Assembly (NCBI GenBank): GCA_026182355.1
Contig: JAPFBL010000969.1
Location: 1 to 64,000 of the forward strand
Origin: Hermatobates lingyangjiaoensis
Lineage: Eukaryota; Arthropoda; Insecta; Hemiptera; Hermatobatidae
DNA length: 64,000 nucleotides
Direction of reading: 5' to 3'
Made by a program: the position numbers and the translations under genes. Of the stretch, positions 45,695 to 58,205 are shown piece after piece (position 1 is the first letter of the stretch; the number at the start of each line of letters is the position of its first letter). The notes beneath the pieces were generated by a model. That model ran no database searches. It was not told the DNA's origin and worked only from the letters and a program-made list of their open reading frames with translations.

Positions 45695-45817
45695 ATGGAC
45701 AACAAAACATATGGTGAGTTATTATACCTAGTTCCTAAAGAAATGAAAGTGAGACTTCGAGATTTGGAAAAGAAATCCAGAAAACTAATTAAGACAAAAG
45801 TGGGCAGAAAATTTAAT

Positions 45818-45823
<6 letters not shown>
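45695..45823 (+). pseudogene. PLE N-terminal ORF, broken by (CA)n/(TA)n
   Basis: Starts MDNKTYGELLYLVPKEMKV and continues lysine-rich (RDLEKKSRKLIKTKVGRK) before running into (CA)n at 45821-45856 and (TA)n at 45856-45882. It begins 12 nt after a hammerhead-type motif, the arrangement expected at a PLE 5' end. A short piece of the same frame lies inverted at 45330-45440. The remainder of the ORF, including RT, is absent. Identification as PLE rests on context more than on a domain. Confidence 0.45.
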
Positions 45824-45883
<60 letters not shown>

Positions 45884-45885
45884 TC

Positions 45886-46105
45886 TAAACAAATGTTGTT
45901 GAAGGCCACAGCAGCTCCAGTATTTACGATCTTTCTCAGTAATTGTTCCTTTTTTCTGAACACTTTCCGGTGTTGAACATTTAATTGGTGGAGTAACTCT
46001 CCTAGGTACAAAGGAACAATTACTGAGAAAGATGGTAAATACTGAAGCCGCTGTGGCCTTCAACAACATTTGTTTAGAAGAAGATTTGCTGCCTATTTAT
46101 ACGAG
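45886..46105. pseudogene. palindrome of PLE 5' ORF sequence
   Basis: Arms 45886-45950 and 46010-46080 are inverse. Minus reads EQLLRKIVNTGAAVAFNNIC; plus reads EQLLRKMVNTEAAVAFNNIC then LEEDLLPIYT before TA. The two arms have diverged slightly, each with its own changes. Confidence 0.55.
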
Positions 46106-46129
46106 TATATATATATATATATTATATAT

Positions 46130-47300
46130 ATATATAACTTATTTTTTGTATGTCACATCTCTGATGCATATAATACTATTCGATAACTATAGTAGTAATA
46201 ACATTTATGAACAACGAAAGTGTAGATTTCGTGTTTCGAAATAATCTCTTACAGGAGAACACTGGCTATTTGTTTCAATAGCCAGGGGATCTCTTACATG
46301 GTTTGAAGATCTAAGACAACGTTGAAACATCAACATCAACGTTGAAACTAACATTGAAAAATGTCAGAAATATGTAAGAAAAATGTCGTTTCAAGCTAAT
46401 TTTTAATTTAACATGTCGTATTTATTATTTTATTATTATTTATTATATTTATTATTATTTTATTTCTTATTTATTATATTTATTATTTTTCAAAGATTGA
46501 TTTCAATTTTGAATTGTATTTTACATTTTTGGTCTTTTATAAAATTATTATATTGGTAATTTTATAGTATGCTAGTGGGTTTTTTTTTAAAAAAAAAAAA
46601 CTTTTCTTTCCCTTTGTCAAAAATTATAAAACAGAAGTTACTCTGAGCGAGTGTTATTTTTTCTTGCATACTGTATTCTGTTATAAGGTTGCAGTAAATG
46701 TCTATTGAGAAAAAATAGTAATTAGCCAGTTTTTGCATACTCAAATCAAATTCTAAGCGTGCTTTCCAATATAATTTAAAACTTTTATAGCTTTGATGCT
46801 TGAATTCTTAAAAATAATAGATATGAACTATTAGACTAGGATAGAGAAAAAACTAGTATTTATCAACAACTGAATAACTCTTTCGTAAGTAAGAGTCCAT
46901 TCCTCACCCTTCAACAATCCCAAAGATACGATGATCCATGTTTACGATACGATACGATGCAAAAAAGTTTACATCTGATATTAGTTTTTGTTCAAGAATG
47001 TAACATATAGATTGATTAGAGCATTTTGGACACAAATCCATCATGCCAAGGAAAGTATCTGAAATGTATTATCATTGGCGTTAATATTTTACTTGTAAAA
47101 ATATTATTCTTCTTAGTCTCATATAAGTAATTTCAATTTTTTTTCATTTTACCTCTAAACATTATATTATTTCAGTGGATTCACTCAATAAATTTCTAAG
47201 CCATTGTAAACAAATACAAGTATAGCAAGTAAACCATTAGTCCTCGATCAATATTCAGTTTTAATAGTTTCATTTCTTCTTTGCCGTAATTGAAATGTGA
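46130..47300 (+). mobile_element. T6: diverged T unit
   Basis: Follows the T arm order (TACAGGAGAACACTGGC, TTATATTGGTAATTTTATAG, CAGTGGATTCACTCAA, TAAGCCATTGTAAACAA) with many changes and insertions. Older than T1-T5. Confidence 0.55.
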
Positions 47301-47699
47301 AATCAGTGTTACCAACTACTAATCAGTTTTACCTACTACCAATCAGTGTTACCAACAACTAAGAAATTAAATTGTAAAATTTCTTGTCATTCAAATCATT
47401 CATCTTTAAACAGAATTAAATATAAATATTAAAACTTTCAATACTTTTGATATACTCAAGGCATTTAAAACTTCGATCAGTTGGTGGACGCTTTCACGTT
47501 TTCACGGCTGTGTTTTTTCTTCCTTTTCTACTTCTCCTTTCCTGAAAATGGCAAGGAATTCAAAAAGAACGTGAAATTATTGCTAAACTTTAAATTTTAT
47601 GAACTTTTAACATTTTTTTTAAAGATCCTTACTCTTTAATAACTTAAGTTAAAAAACATACACATTTAAATTATTCAAATGATAAAATACCAGGGGTAT

Positions 47700-48075
47700 T
47701 TAATTAAAATACCTGAACAAACGGTCTTCGTCAAAGTCTAAAACCCAAACGTTTCAAAATAAACTATATGTACACAGAAAATAGAAAAACATATTTACAG
47801 TTTCTAATTGTCAGTTTAACCTTCATCAGAAGACAGAGGTAGGAACACAAAGCTAAATTGCGAAGCGATGGTTGGAGACGTTTCTCTTCTCTCTTGATGA
47901 TGGTTAAACCGAAAACTAGAGACTGTAAGCCTGTTTTTCATAAATATGAGTTTTCATATGAGTATTACCTTGAAGCAGAGCCTAACCTCCAGGACACTCA
48001 CAAACCCGCCAGCTACTATGTAAAGAAAGGCTTTGAAACTGATTTTGATAATTCAAAAGGATTTATAGGTTGAAA
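47700..48075. repeat. family-F and family-A hammerhead relics with an open frame
   Basis: A minus family-F relic near 47790-47840 has CTGATGA but GAC instead of GAA. A plus relic near 47886-47925 (UCUC, TTGATGA, GGTT-AA-ACC, GAA, AACT, A, GAGA) has lost C3. The frame continuing to 48073 (HKYEFSYEYYLEAEPNLQD) has no known domain. Confidence 0.4.
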
Positions 48076-48079
48076 ATAT

Positions 48080-49689
48080 TTCACTTTTACTGTAAAATTA
48101 CTTTACGTATATTCATGTTAAACAAAGTGATTTCAATAAGTTTAACACAAAAGCCACTAATTGGTGGTCAATACGAGAATAATAAATTGGCTAAATAAAA
48201 CAAGGCTTGGGTCACCTTTTTTTTTTTTTAAAAAAATCCCTGTATAAATTAATTTCTAGATCATACTGATATGGTTGTAACATTTTATTGAACATTTCAT
48301 TGATGGTATGGTGAGATATTCTACCTGATGTGTTCATGCGTTGTCACTAGTGTTCGGCATTTCATTCACAACGTGTCATGCCTGCTCATTCTAGCCTTTA
48401 TGAATAAAAATATTATTGTCATTCTACATCACCTATTAGACAAAACTATCTCTTTATGTTTGATTACTGTTGATTATTGTTAAGATCTTAGTTTAAGCTA
48501 AAACGGGATGAAAATTGTTATTTAAAAGATCTTAGTTAGTGACTGAGTTAGCTAGTTTAAGCTAAAACTGCAAGCAAATTATTATTGAAAACATTTTACC
48601 CTTTTTGAAAACAATGGCAATATCTCGAAACATAATTGTATAAAAACATAACATGTTATAGACGATTCATAATTGTTATGTATGTAAAGTTTTCTGTACT
48701 TAGTAAATTAGTCAAATGGAAGAGCAAGACGTAAACTGAAATTAAGAAGCTTTCATTCAAAAATAAAATAAAGTTCTACAATAGTCAAAGCAGTTACTAC
48801 AAATAGAAAATATAGCAGTTTCATTCTTATCTTTTTTATCGGTGGAGAATTTAGTTAAGGAATTTTAAAATCACATTATTGTATATGATGTAAAACTTAT
48901 AAATGTTGAAGATTATAAAGGACTTGCGATGTTCGCTTATAGAAGGTTTAAAATGACTTGCACTAAACAAGTAACAAATATATTGAAAACATTGAAACCG
49001 TGTATGTTTCACGTTTACACAATAATAATTTTGAAAATTAAATATATAGCTATTAATTTTCTTTTAGATTGAATATTTTAGCAATATTTATATATGAATC
49101 AAAAGAATTATAGATCACTTTGTAGTGAATATTGCGTTTGTAAATTAGGAAAGTTTGAAAGTAACATATTCAAAAGATTGTTATAGTTGCCGGATTTTTA
49201 AAACAAATTATATGGCACACATCACTTAGTTCGATTTTTATATTTTACCCTGGCCTTTTGTTGTTTTATTTTGGCATTATATACTTTAAAGACCTATACC
49301 TGTTTCTTGTAAAATATCTCCAGAAGAACGGATGTTTTTATGTTTTCTTTGAGTTTTATATGACACACTGCATTGGCTGTAATTATAACTGTGATATGTT
49401 CAAGTTATCTTTTAAAACTTTTACTTACTGAGTAGGAAGCATGAAGGTTATTCGAAAACAAAATAAATTTTTTTTCATTTGTTACTTTAAATGAGTAAAG
49501 ATTTGTTTTCTTTCTTTCATATATAAATCAATTTGATAAAAGAGTATTCTAAACTTTGTACTTTGCGATGGTGTTATGTGGCGACATCATAAGAGAAGTT
49601 TTAGAACTAAAACTAGTTGGTGTGGGTGCCAGTCATTTGTCAAATACAGTGAAAATTCGTTAGTGCTGTATGTTTTATTGTTGTTTAGA
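48080..49689. other. no gene seen
   Basis: AT-rich. A short direct repeat (AAGATCTTAG...TTTAAGCTAAAAC) recurs near 48482 and 48525. Confidence 0.4.
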
Positions 49690-49697
49690 CTCTAGAC

Positions 49698-50406
49698 CAG
49701 GGGTCGGCAACCTTTAACACGAAAAGAGCCATTTGAACCCAGTTTGCACAAAAATAAAACTGAGAGCCACAAATACTTTTCGATATTTAAAGTGGGGAAA
49801 CATGCATTTATTAGAAAGTAAAAAATAAATATACACTTATTAGTGCTTTGACAACCCTTTTAAAGATGGGCTATAAAGTGTTACTTATGAAATCCACAAA
49901 GTGCTACAGAGAAAATTAAATTTAATTTCAAATGAGCACATTTTGAACATTCTGAGTTCTTGGAAAATAGTAAGAATGTCTAAATGGTCTCTTTCAAATC
50001 AATTAAACGGCTGAACTTAAATAATCCATGTAGCAAACAAAAGTAGACCACTCTCGTTGGAGGTGAAAGCAAATGAATCTGCCAATGAATTTTCTTAGAT
50101 TTCTCCATATCTGGCCTTGTTGGGGTTGAAAGTTGAGATGGCGTTCGGGAATACTGGCTTTTGCGAGTATGACGTTTATTTTCAGCTAAAAAAAAAAATA
50201 AAATATCAATTTTTTTAAATACTTTAACATTTAATATTTCAAGATCGCTTAAAGATCTTCCAATTTAGAACTAAAACACTAAAAAAATAACTAACACAAA
50301 TAATAATACTTTTTTAAAGTAATTTATTTTCACAAGCCACTTGGAGCCGCAGTGTTAGGATGAAAGAGCTGCATGCGGCTCCGGAGACGCAGGTTACCGA
50401 CCACTG
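49698..50406. mobile_element. non-autonomous hAT element
   Basis: Left end CAGGGGTCGGCAACCT, right end AGGTTACCGACCACTG, flanked by the perfect 8-bp duplication CTCTAGAC (49690-49697, 50407-50414). GAGCCA motifs follow each end, as in many hAT MITEs. No open transposase frame; 709 bp. Confidence 0.92.
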
Positions 50407-50544
50407 CTCTAGACTTACGAAACGAATTCATTGAATTCAGAGTACTTCTCGTATAGTTTCTCTAATACCCCTATCAACTGCGTATAGTGCTCATCATCAC
50501 TGCATCATCAATTGTTAATGAGTAAATGAGGGGAACGATCAGTA

Positions 50545-51520
50545 TTCCAAGTCCTGTCTTTGTCTGCAGGAGTCTCGCGAAATAATTACAGTATCAAACC
50601 CGTAACACAAATATCACTAGTGTTCAGAAGCTGCTCGACTGCATACGTTTATTTAATTACGTAAACGTAAAAACGAATACGTTTACCAAGTCCTGTCTTT
50701 GTCTGCAGGAGTCTCGCGAAATAATTTCAGTATCAAACCCGTAACACAAATATCACTAGTGTTCAGAAGCTGCTCGACTGCATACGTTTATTTAATTACG
50801 TAAACGTAAAAACGAATACGTTTACCAAGTCCTGTCTTTGTGTGCAGGAGTCTCGCGAAATAATTACAGTATCAAACCCGTAACACAAATATCACTAGTG
50901 TTCAGAAGCTGCTCGACTGCATACGTTTATTTAATTACGTAAACGTAAAAACGAATACGTTTACCAAGTCCTGTCTTTGTCTGCAGGAGTCTCGCGAAAT
51001 AATTACAGTATCAAACCCGTAACACTAATATCACTAGTGTTCAGAAGCTGCTCGACTGCATACATTTATTTAATTAAGTAAACGTAAAAACGAATACGAT
51101 TACCAAGTCCTGTCTTTGTCTGCAGGAGTCTCGCGAAATAATTTCAGTATCAAACCCGTAACACAAATATCACTAGTGTTCAGAAGCTGCTCGACTGCAT
51201 ACGTTTATTTAATTACGTAAACGTAAAAACGAATACGTTTACCAAGTCCTGTCTTTGTGTGCAGGAGTCTCGCGAAATAATTACAGTATCAAACCCGTAA
51301 CACAAATATCACTAGTGTTCAGAAGCTGCTCGACTGCATACGTTTATTTAATTACGTAAACGTAAAAACGAATACGTTTACCAAGTCCTGTCTTTGTCTG
51401 CAGGAGTCTCGCGAAATAATTACAGTATCAAACCCGTAACACTAATATCACTAGTGTTCAGAAGCTGCTCGACTGCATACATTTATTTAATTAAGTAAAC
51501 GTAAAAACGCATAGAACAAA
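50545..51520 (+). repeat. 139-bp satellite, seven units
   Basis: CCAAGTCCTGTCTTTG recurs at 50547, 50686, 50825, 50964, 51103, 51242 and 51381, period exactly 139. Each unit holds ACGTTTA/TAAACGT inverted arms and CACTAGTG. Variants at fixed sites repeat every three units. A diverged eighth unit follows at 51528-51665. Confidence 0.95.
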
Positions 51521-51689
51521 CAGTATTCCAAGTCTTGTCTTTGCCTACAGGAATCTCATAAAATCGCGAAATACTGAAACTACTAAACCCAAATATCACA
51601 AACATATCGTTAGTGTACTGCAGCTCTTGAACTGCATATGTATATTGTATTATGGAAATGTAAAAACGCATAAACTGAATTTCTCTTTT

Positions 51690-51805
51690 CATAAAATTCG
51701 ATATAAGTATGGTTAATGCTGATGAAAAAATTTGATTTCGAGATTTGAACAGAATACATGTTCTGAGTTCCGAAGTCGTTTTTTGATGTTTTTTCGTTGA
51801 CGTCT
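51690..51805. repeat. T relic
   Basis: Decayed T end (AAAAAATTTGATTTCGAGAT, then GAAGTCGTTTTTTGATG). Confidence 0.45.
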
Positions 51806-52065
51806 CCAATTTTTTTTTCTTTCAAATCATATTAATTTTGTTTTGAAAGGGATGTAAACGTGGTGGGCTTTTCCTTCATTAACGAAGAGTTAGTTTTATC
51901 CATTTTTTTTAAACGTATTTGCTAAAGGATTTCAAAAACTGACGAACCATAATATCATTTATAAAAGGAATAAAGTTTTTTTCTTTTTAAATATTCTATT
52001 TAATTTTTTGCCATTGATTGATAGAATAACAATGATTTGTCGAATCCACTGCCTTATATATTGTT

Positions 52066-52318
52066 ATATGATAAACCACAAAATATGGAATGGGAAAACA
52101 AGAATAAGATCTTTCAACCATAACAAGCACTCTTCGTCAGAGTCAAAAACCCAACTGACCAATTTGGTCAGTTGAGTCAACTGTTCAACTAATCAGTTGG
52201 GTTTTTAACTCTGACGAAGACCGCTTGTTACGGTTGAAAGATCTTAGTCTTGTTTTCCCATTTCATATTGTGGTTTGATCATTGATTGGTTATTTCATGT
52301 GCTCATGCAAAATCTTTT
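52066..52318. mobile_element. palindromic family-A element
   Basis: Two full arms around GGTCAGTTGAGTCAACTG, a smaller inner palindrome. The left arm has diverged (CACTCTTCGTCAG) while the right keeps the consensus. Confidence 0.75.
52207..52249 (+). ncRNA. hammerhead motif, family A
   Basis: AACT/AGTC stem I (3 pairs), CTGACGA, extra A, GACCG-CTTGTTA-CGGTT, GAA, AGATCT, T17. Core intact. Confidence 0.6.
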
Positions 52319-52799
52319 TATTAATGCTTTTATATATATGTTGTATATGTTTATTTGCTGTATATATGTTATATATGTTCAGTTTCAAAGAAGTTTAAGA
52401 CTATGCTCTGGAACACTTTGGTCAGCACTATATTTATCTTACATGAAGATCAAATTTTCGACAAACTTATGGACTGAAGTAAATCTAAGGTCGAAAGTTA
52501 ACAGATAATATAATGAACAGAATTTTCAATACAACTTAGGTTTATATATATTTATAAAGTATCAATGAAGTAAAATAAAGATGAGTAAACATGTGACAGA
52601 TTTGACAGTATCATGAAATGACATAGATTACAAACAAGAGATATCTATCTGTTTTTAAAGTTTTATCTATCTATAGTAACAAAAAATTTTCAACTTGTTA
52701 CCGTCGTTTAGTCCCTTATGAAGACGCACACATACATAAAAGGTCTCTTTTGTAATTTTTAATGCAATAAAGAACGAAATAGCATCTATCCCATTCTTC

Positions 52800-53200
52800 A
52801 ATATTACCAAAAGACAAGTGTTTTTTTTTCAAGAGCAATTTAGACAGCAATCCATCACACCATGCAAAGAATCAGAAAGTTAAAGTTTGATTGACATTGA
52901 TTGTTTATATTTAAAAATTTTAATCCTTCTACATAACACATTAAAGCAATTGAAATTTTCTTTTATTAAAACTCTAATTAATTATTTTCATTCGATTCAC
53001 ATAAAATATGTCTGAGTACAAGTTCTGTACTTGGTCCACTATTCTAAGATGAATCTACGGTTTTTATAGCTATATTACCTTTGTGATAATCGGAATTTCA
53101 TTAATTTATTTTTGTAAATTACTAATTTTATGTTCAAGTTTTTTGACAAAGTTTCATAGTTAATCGTTTAACAAAATACATAAAAAAAATTTTACATTAC
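52800..53200 (+). repeat. T relic, strongly diverged
   Basis: Phrases CGGTTTTTATAGCTATATTACC and TAATTTTATGTTCAAG run parallel to 5230-5330 of T1. Confidence 0.4.
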
Positions 53201-53483
53201 AAAATAGACTGATAAAAAATAAAATAATAAATAAATTATTTTAATAATTTGATAGATACGCGCATTCTTATCATAAACTTTTGATAGATAGTATACATTA
53301 TGCGTAAATTGAATATTCAGACAACTTTTAAAAGAAATAGGTTTAGAGTATACTTTTATTAATTTATAATGTTTCGACTAATTAATTTAAAGTATATATT
53401 GATTACATATATTTTATTTTTTACGAAATAGTTTAACACATTCCTTTTTATTTGAATTAATGTTTGTATAGGAAACACTGATA

Positions 53484-53770
53484 GAAGGGGACTGTTTTAA
53501 AATGAAATAATTTAGATGGCATTGTTTAGAGCCAGGGCAGAGCTGAATCATTCTGAATGATGGCGCCCGCCATTACACTTCTAGTTTGGTTCTTCACATC
53601 CTGTTTATTGTGTTAACAAGCTAATTCCTTAAATAATACTTCAACTAGTAAGTACAAAATCCTTTTTAACTTATTTTTGTATTTTTAATGCTTAATAGTT
53701 GAATATTAAGTAGTATTCTTTTCATTATTGTTAATTAAATAAAACAAGTCCACAAACTAGATAAACCAAA
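53484..53770 (+). repeat. dispersed repeat P, copy 1
   Basis: Starts GGGGACTGTTTTAAAATGA and shares AATTCCTTAAATAATACTTC and AGTAAGTACAAA with 59285-59570, same orientation, moderate identity. Class unknown. Confidence 0.55.
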
Positions 53771-53789
53771 CAAATTCAACATATAATTT

Positions 53790-54110
53790 ATGATGCTTTT
53801 CATGGTATGTTGTATTTGTTTAATAAAATGCTCTAATCAATCTATATGTTACAATTTAGCTTTGAATAAAGCTTAATATCACATGTAGTTTTACTTACGT
53901 GTACAAATAATACATGTTTGGGTAATATTGAAGCACGAGTATGGTACTTCAATCTATTATTTTTAAAAAAAATTAAGTTTCCAGCTATAAAAGTTTTAAA
54001 TTATAATGAAAAGCCTGTTTTGAATTTGATTTGAGTATGCAAAACTGGCTAATAATTAATATATTTTTTCAGAATATATATATACAGCAATCTTATAACC
54101 TATCTTCAGT
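53790..54110 (-). repeat. T relic, inverted
   Basis: Parallels 7900-8110 of T1 (AAAATGCTCTAATCAATCTA, AGCTTAATATCA, CAAAACTGGCTAAT). Confidence 0.5.
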
Positions 54111-55520
54111 ACACAGAATGCTTTAGGCTTTTGAAGCCTTATTTTATTTTCATTAATTACAATGACATTACATTAATGAAAATTTCATTACATTATATAT
54201 AAATTATTAGTTTTAAATCTTTGTTATTACATTTAATATGCAGAATATAAATGCAAATAAACTAAGCCATTTGATTTTCAATTAAATTGTTTAATTAATT
54301 AATGAAATTCTTTAATTAATTAAAGGATACAACTATCTAACATTAATTAAATATATACGTCTTATACTTTTAACCTTTTAATTTATTTTATAGTATCTAA
54401 TGATTAGATTTCGGCTAACAATAAACAAAAACAGTATCTTTTTAATAGATTAATATACTGTTATGTTTATTTAATGCATTTATATTCCAACAGTGTTAGT
54501 CTATGAAATTTTACAAGCCACTCTTTTAAATAAATATATTATGTTTCAGGTATTTGCTTGTTTTGTCATTGGACTGTCAGTTTGTAAGTTAACCGGATTT
54601 AGCTCATCAAGTCTGCGTTGAAGACATTTTAAAGGTAAACTTACTTTTAATTAATAATTACATATTTGCTTAATTAATTGTAACTGATATAATATAATTA
54701 TTAATCATTCAAATAAAGTGAATGCCTTATATTGTAAGTTTACAATGAACTCAACGGTAACTATCAAAAATAAATACATTCTGATAAAATTATGATCGGT
54801 ATTGGGAGATGTGGTTAAGTAATTTTAAACAATGAAGAAACTCTTGTCCTATATGTTAGGCAACTTTATCTTTAATAAGAATTTCAAAAAGTTATAATAA
54901 AAATCTTAAATTTTTCATAACTGTCATAATGAAATTTTTTCGTAACTAGTATCGAATTAAACAGTTATCTGACTTTTTAGATTTCTCTGCTTTTATGAAA
55001 TTTATCTGTTTTCTTCTTACAATTGAAATTGTTTCCGCCGTTTTGACATTTTATTCTACCCCCCCACAGTCGTATAGTTCTTTTGAATTTAAATTCATAG
55101 ATATAGATTGGAATCTGAAACGCAATAATCTGGACCATTCTGTTTCATTTCAAGTATTGAATAACTTTGTCTGTCTCATAATATCATTTTGCCTACGAAA
55201 TGAAATCTTCTTTATTATTCCGTTTTGAAATTCATAACCTAAATATCTAATTTCTATGCTTACAGTGATCTTTGAAATTATTTGTCTCTTTTCCTTCAAC
55301 TTCATCAATAAAACATGACTTCTGAATAGTTATTCCATTTATTCTTCACGATATTTTATTATTTTATTGAAGATAGAAATATATCTCTAATTTAACCTTC
55401 ATTACTTCGATGCTTTTGTTGATTCTTAGATAGTTACTAAGAATATTCAAGATATATATCTTGTATATATTTTAAGATATATCTATTCTTGAATTCTTAC
55501 ATTTTTGCAATATCTTTGTA
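54111..55520. other. no gene seen
   Basis: Very AT-rich; scattered short frames only. Confidence 0.4.
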
Positions 55521-55522
55521 AG

Positions 55523-55556
<34 letters not shown>

Positions 55557-55560
<4 letters not shown>

Positions 55561-55750
55561 AAAACCACAATAAGAAATGGGAAAACAAGACTAAGATCTT
55601 TCAACCTTAACAAGCGTTCTTCGTCAGAGTCAAAATCCAATTAACCAGGGTTTTTGTCTCTGACGAAGACCACTTGTTACGGTTGAAAGATGTTAGTCTT
55701 GTTTTCCCATTTCTTATTGTGGTTTGATATTTGATTGTTGTTTCACGTGT
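55557..55750. mobile_element. palindromic family-A element between TA tracts
   Basis: Both arms present. Minus motif at 55589-55631 keeps CTGACGA and GAAA; plus arm keeps CTGACGA and GAAA but has AGATGT instead of the palindrome AGATCT. Confidence 0.75.
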
Positions 55751-55756
55751 AATCAT

Positions 55757-55797
<41 letters not shown>

Positions 55798-55799
55798 TT

Positions 55800-56775
55800 G
55801 TTATAATATCTTTTTTTATTATATATCTTCTTCTAAATGTACTGTTAGATATTCTAATAATATCTAAGAATTATACCGATTTTTTTCGTTTATACAAAAT
55901 AACTATCTTTATTCCTTGTATAGATTAAAATTCCATAAGTACATTATTTATGAAAATTCACTTAAAAATAGATCATTTCAAAATGTAGGCAAGTCTAAAT
56001 AATAAAAATGAAACCAGAAGTTAAAATCACGCTCACGAACACTATACGATAGCCTGTGTTTACTGCGCAACGATTGGGGAAATAGTAGTAATTTCGTGGT
56101 ATGTGGCTTTAGGGAAAAAGAACTCTGCTTGAATTCTACAGATTAAGTTGTAATTATTTTATATGTATGTGTATTTTAGAATATAAATGTTTGTTCTAAG
56201 CATTCAGTTTCAGACCTTGCCCTTATTCCTTTAATATGATGAATGGCTGTTCAATTGAAAAGTGTAAGTCAGTTTTTATACACTGAGTATTGTAAGTCAC
56301 GAGTTACTGTAATATTGAAGATGTACTGAAAACAATACAAGGACAACGAGGCGTTTAGGCGGGAAAATACATTTAACACTACTCTCAAGACGAGGTCCTC
56401 ATAAATACCATCTATTACCCAAGTGTCATTCGTGCATCCTCCTTCAGACAGTTATCTATGACATTTATGTCAAAGTATTCATTCATTCAGACGGGTGTTT
56501 AAACAAATGAATTATATTTATAATAATCTCAACTAATCTGAGGTTTTAGTGTTATGTTCTAGTTTATACATTTACTTGGTTCTAGTTTATTTATTTACGC
56601 ATAATCAATTACAGTTATGCGTAAAAACTAGAATCGCTAATTCATAATAAGGTATAAGAATTGATATCTCTCAGCAAAGCTCCTTATAACAAAGTGGTAT
56701 AAATTAATAGAATTATAAAATGCCTGTTTTATTTTTTAATTAAATATTTGTTTTAATGTTATTATATAAACCTAC
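55800..56775. other. no gene seen
   Basis: AT-rich, nothing recognised. Confidence 0.4.
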
Positions 56776-56777
56776 TG

Positions 56778-56962
56778 CTTTACTCTCTCTCTTTCTCTCT
56801 CTCTCCCTCTCTCTCTCTCTCCCTCTCCCCCTCTCCCTTCTTTCCCTTTCTCCCTCTCCCTCTCTCCCTCTCTCTCTCTCTCCCTCTCCCTCTCTCCCTC
56901 TCCCTCTCCCTTTCTCTCTCTCTCTCTCTCTTTCACTCCCTCTCTTCTTGTTCTCTCTTCAT
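56778..56962. repeat. (CT)n-type microsatellite
   Basis: CTCTCTCT with CCCT interruptions, about 185 bp. Confidence 0.9.
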
Positions 56963-57179
56963 ATATATTTGGAATAGAATTTTACAGTAAATACAGGTGT
57001 GCCATCTATTTAACTTGTGACTCTAATGAGAAAAGTTACTTGTCGAATAATATTAGTCTCTTGTTCTGACTTCTTGCATTAGTTTAAGTGTTTATATAAG
57101 TATATATATATAATTAAAATTATAACTACAAAACAGAATAGTGACTAACACTCACGATTCTCGTATGACTGGTTGACTG

Positions 57180-58040
57180 TTGTCCTTCTGTCAATTCACG
57201 TGTTCTTCTGAGGACAACTGCCATAACAGTTGAATTATTAAAAAAGTGAGTCTTTATTATATTTCTTTCTATGTGTCACAGTTTATCAGTTTATTTTACT
57301 ATATGTAAATAGTTCACACAGGAAAGAGAAAAACAAATAAAGACACACACAAAAGACTCACAACGATATTTCGACAGTCGTCGTCATCGGGCAGAAGTAG
57401 TCCCTTTGAGTAGCAGAAGCTAACTGAGTAGTGAGTGGTAGGCCGAATGCGACGAACACGCACTCACTCTGCCGGCCGCCCTAGGTAAGCTACTAACTAC
57501 AGAGAGAAAAATAACTAAAAAGAACAAAATAAAGCAAATAAAAATAACAGAAGGAGAAGAATAGTAAATGAATCAATAAACGAACTAAAAAAAAATAAAA
57601 AATAAATAAATAAATAAAAAATAAAGAAATAAAAGAATAAATAAATAAATAAAAAATTTAAAAAAATAATTAACGGTACAAGTTGAGGCCAGGAGGAGAG
57701 CGAGCTTTGAGAAGACAGATAAATGCCTCCGTAGACAGATCTGCGGAGCCGTAGATCGGCTCCTGGGCTTAACCTCAATCGTTGATTTTTTTTTTACGTT
57801 GTTATCAGCTTTTAATTTTATTTTAGTTAAATGTTTTCCTTTTTTAATTTTTATTTGGCTTTTATCTCTTTATCTTCCCTGTCTACCTTTCCTCCGAAAG
57901 TTGGCTACACTGTTTGAGTGCTTCAGTTCGAACGCCAAGTCAGTCGTTATCAGCCTTTGGAGCGATTCACTTCTTTTCCTGAAGACGAGGACATCGAAAT
58001 ATAGTAGTGAGTTCAGTGGTTTCCTTTCTATGTGTTCTTT
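57180..58040. repeat. family-C hammerhead elements and body, inverted arrangement
   Basis: Plus CTGAGGA (57208-57214), stem II AACTG-loop-CAGTT, GAA; minus CCGATGA...GAAATATCG near 57366-57400; then the family-C body on minus (57590-57740) and plus CTGAAGA...GAAATATAGTAGTGAG at 57978-58015. All have core or stem III departures. Confidence 0.5.
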
Positions 58041-58084
58041 TTTAAATTCTAGTTTATATATATATATATATAGTTCAATATAGA

Positions 58085-58205
58085 CAAAGAAACATAGATA
58101 AATCAAAAGAACACACTTACAGTCTCTAATTTTCGGTTTGAACCGTCTTTAGGAGAGATAAGAGGGAAACCAGTGCGCTTGGTTTCCCTCTCTTATCTGT
58201 CTTAT
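58085..58205. repeat. family-F relic with strong hairpin
   Basis: Minus CTAAAGA (G5 to A), GGTT-CAA-ACC, GAA, AATT, A, GAGA. Next to it GATAAGAGGGAAACCA pairs with its inverse around GTGCGCT. Confidence 0.55.

Noticed and set aside
50545..51520. CRISPR-like array
   Set aside because: Units are contiguous 139-bp monomers without unique spacers and the genome is eukaryotic; this is a satellite.
56756..56977. Plus frame rich in S, L and P
   Set aside because: Translation of a CT microsatellite.
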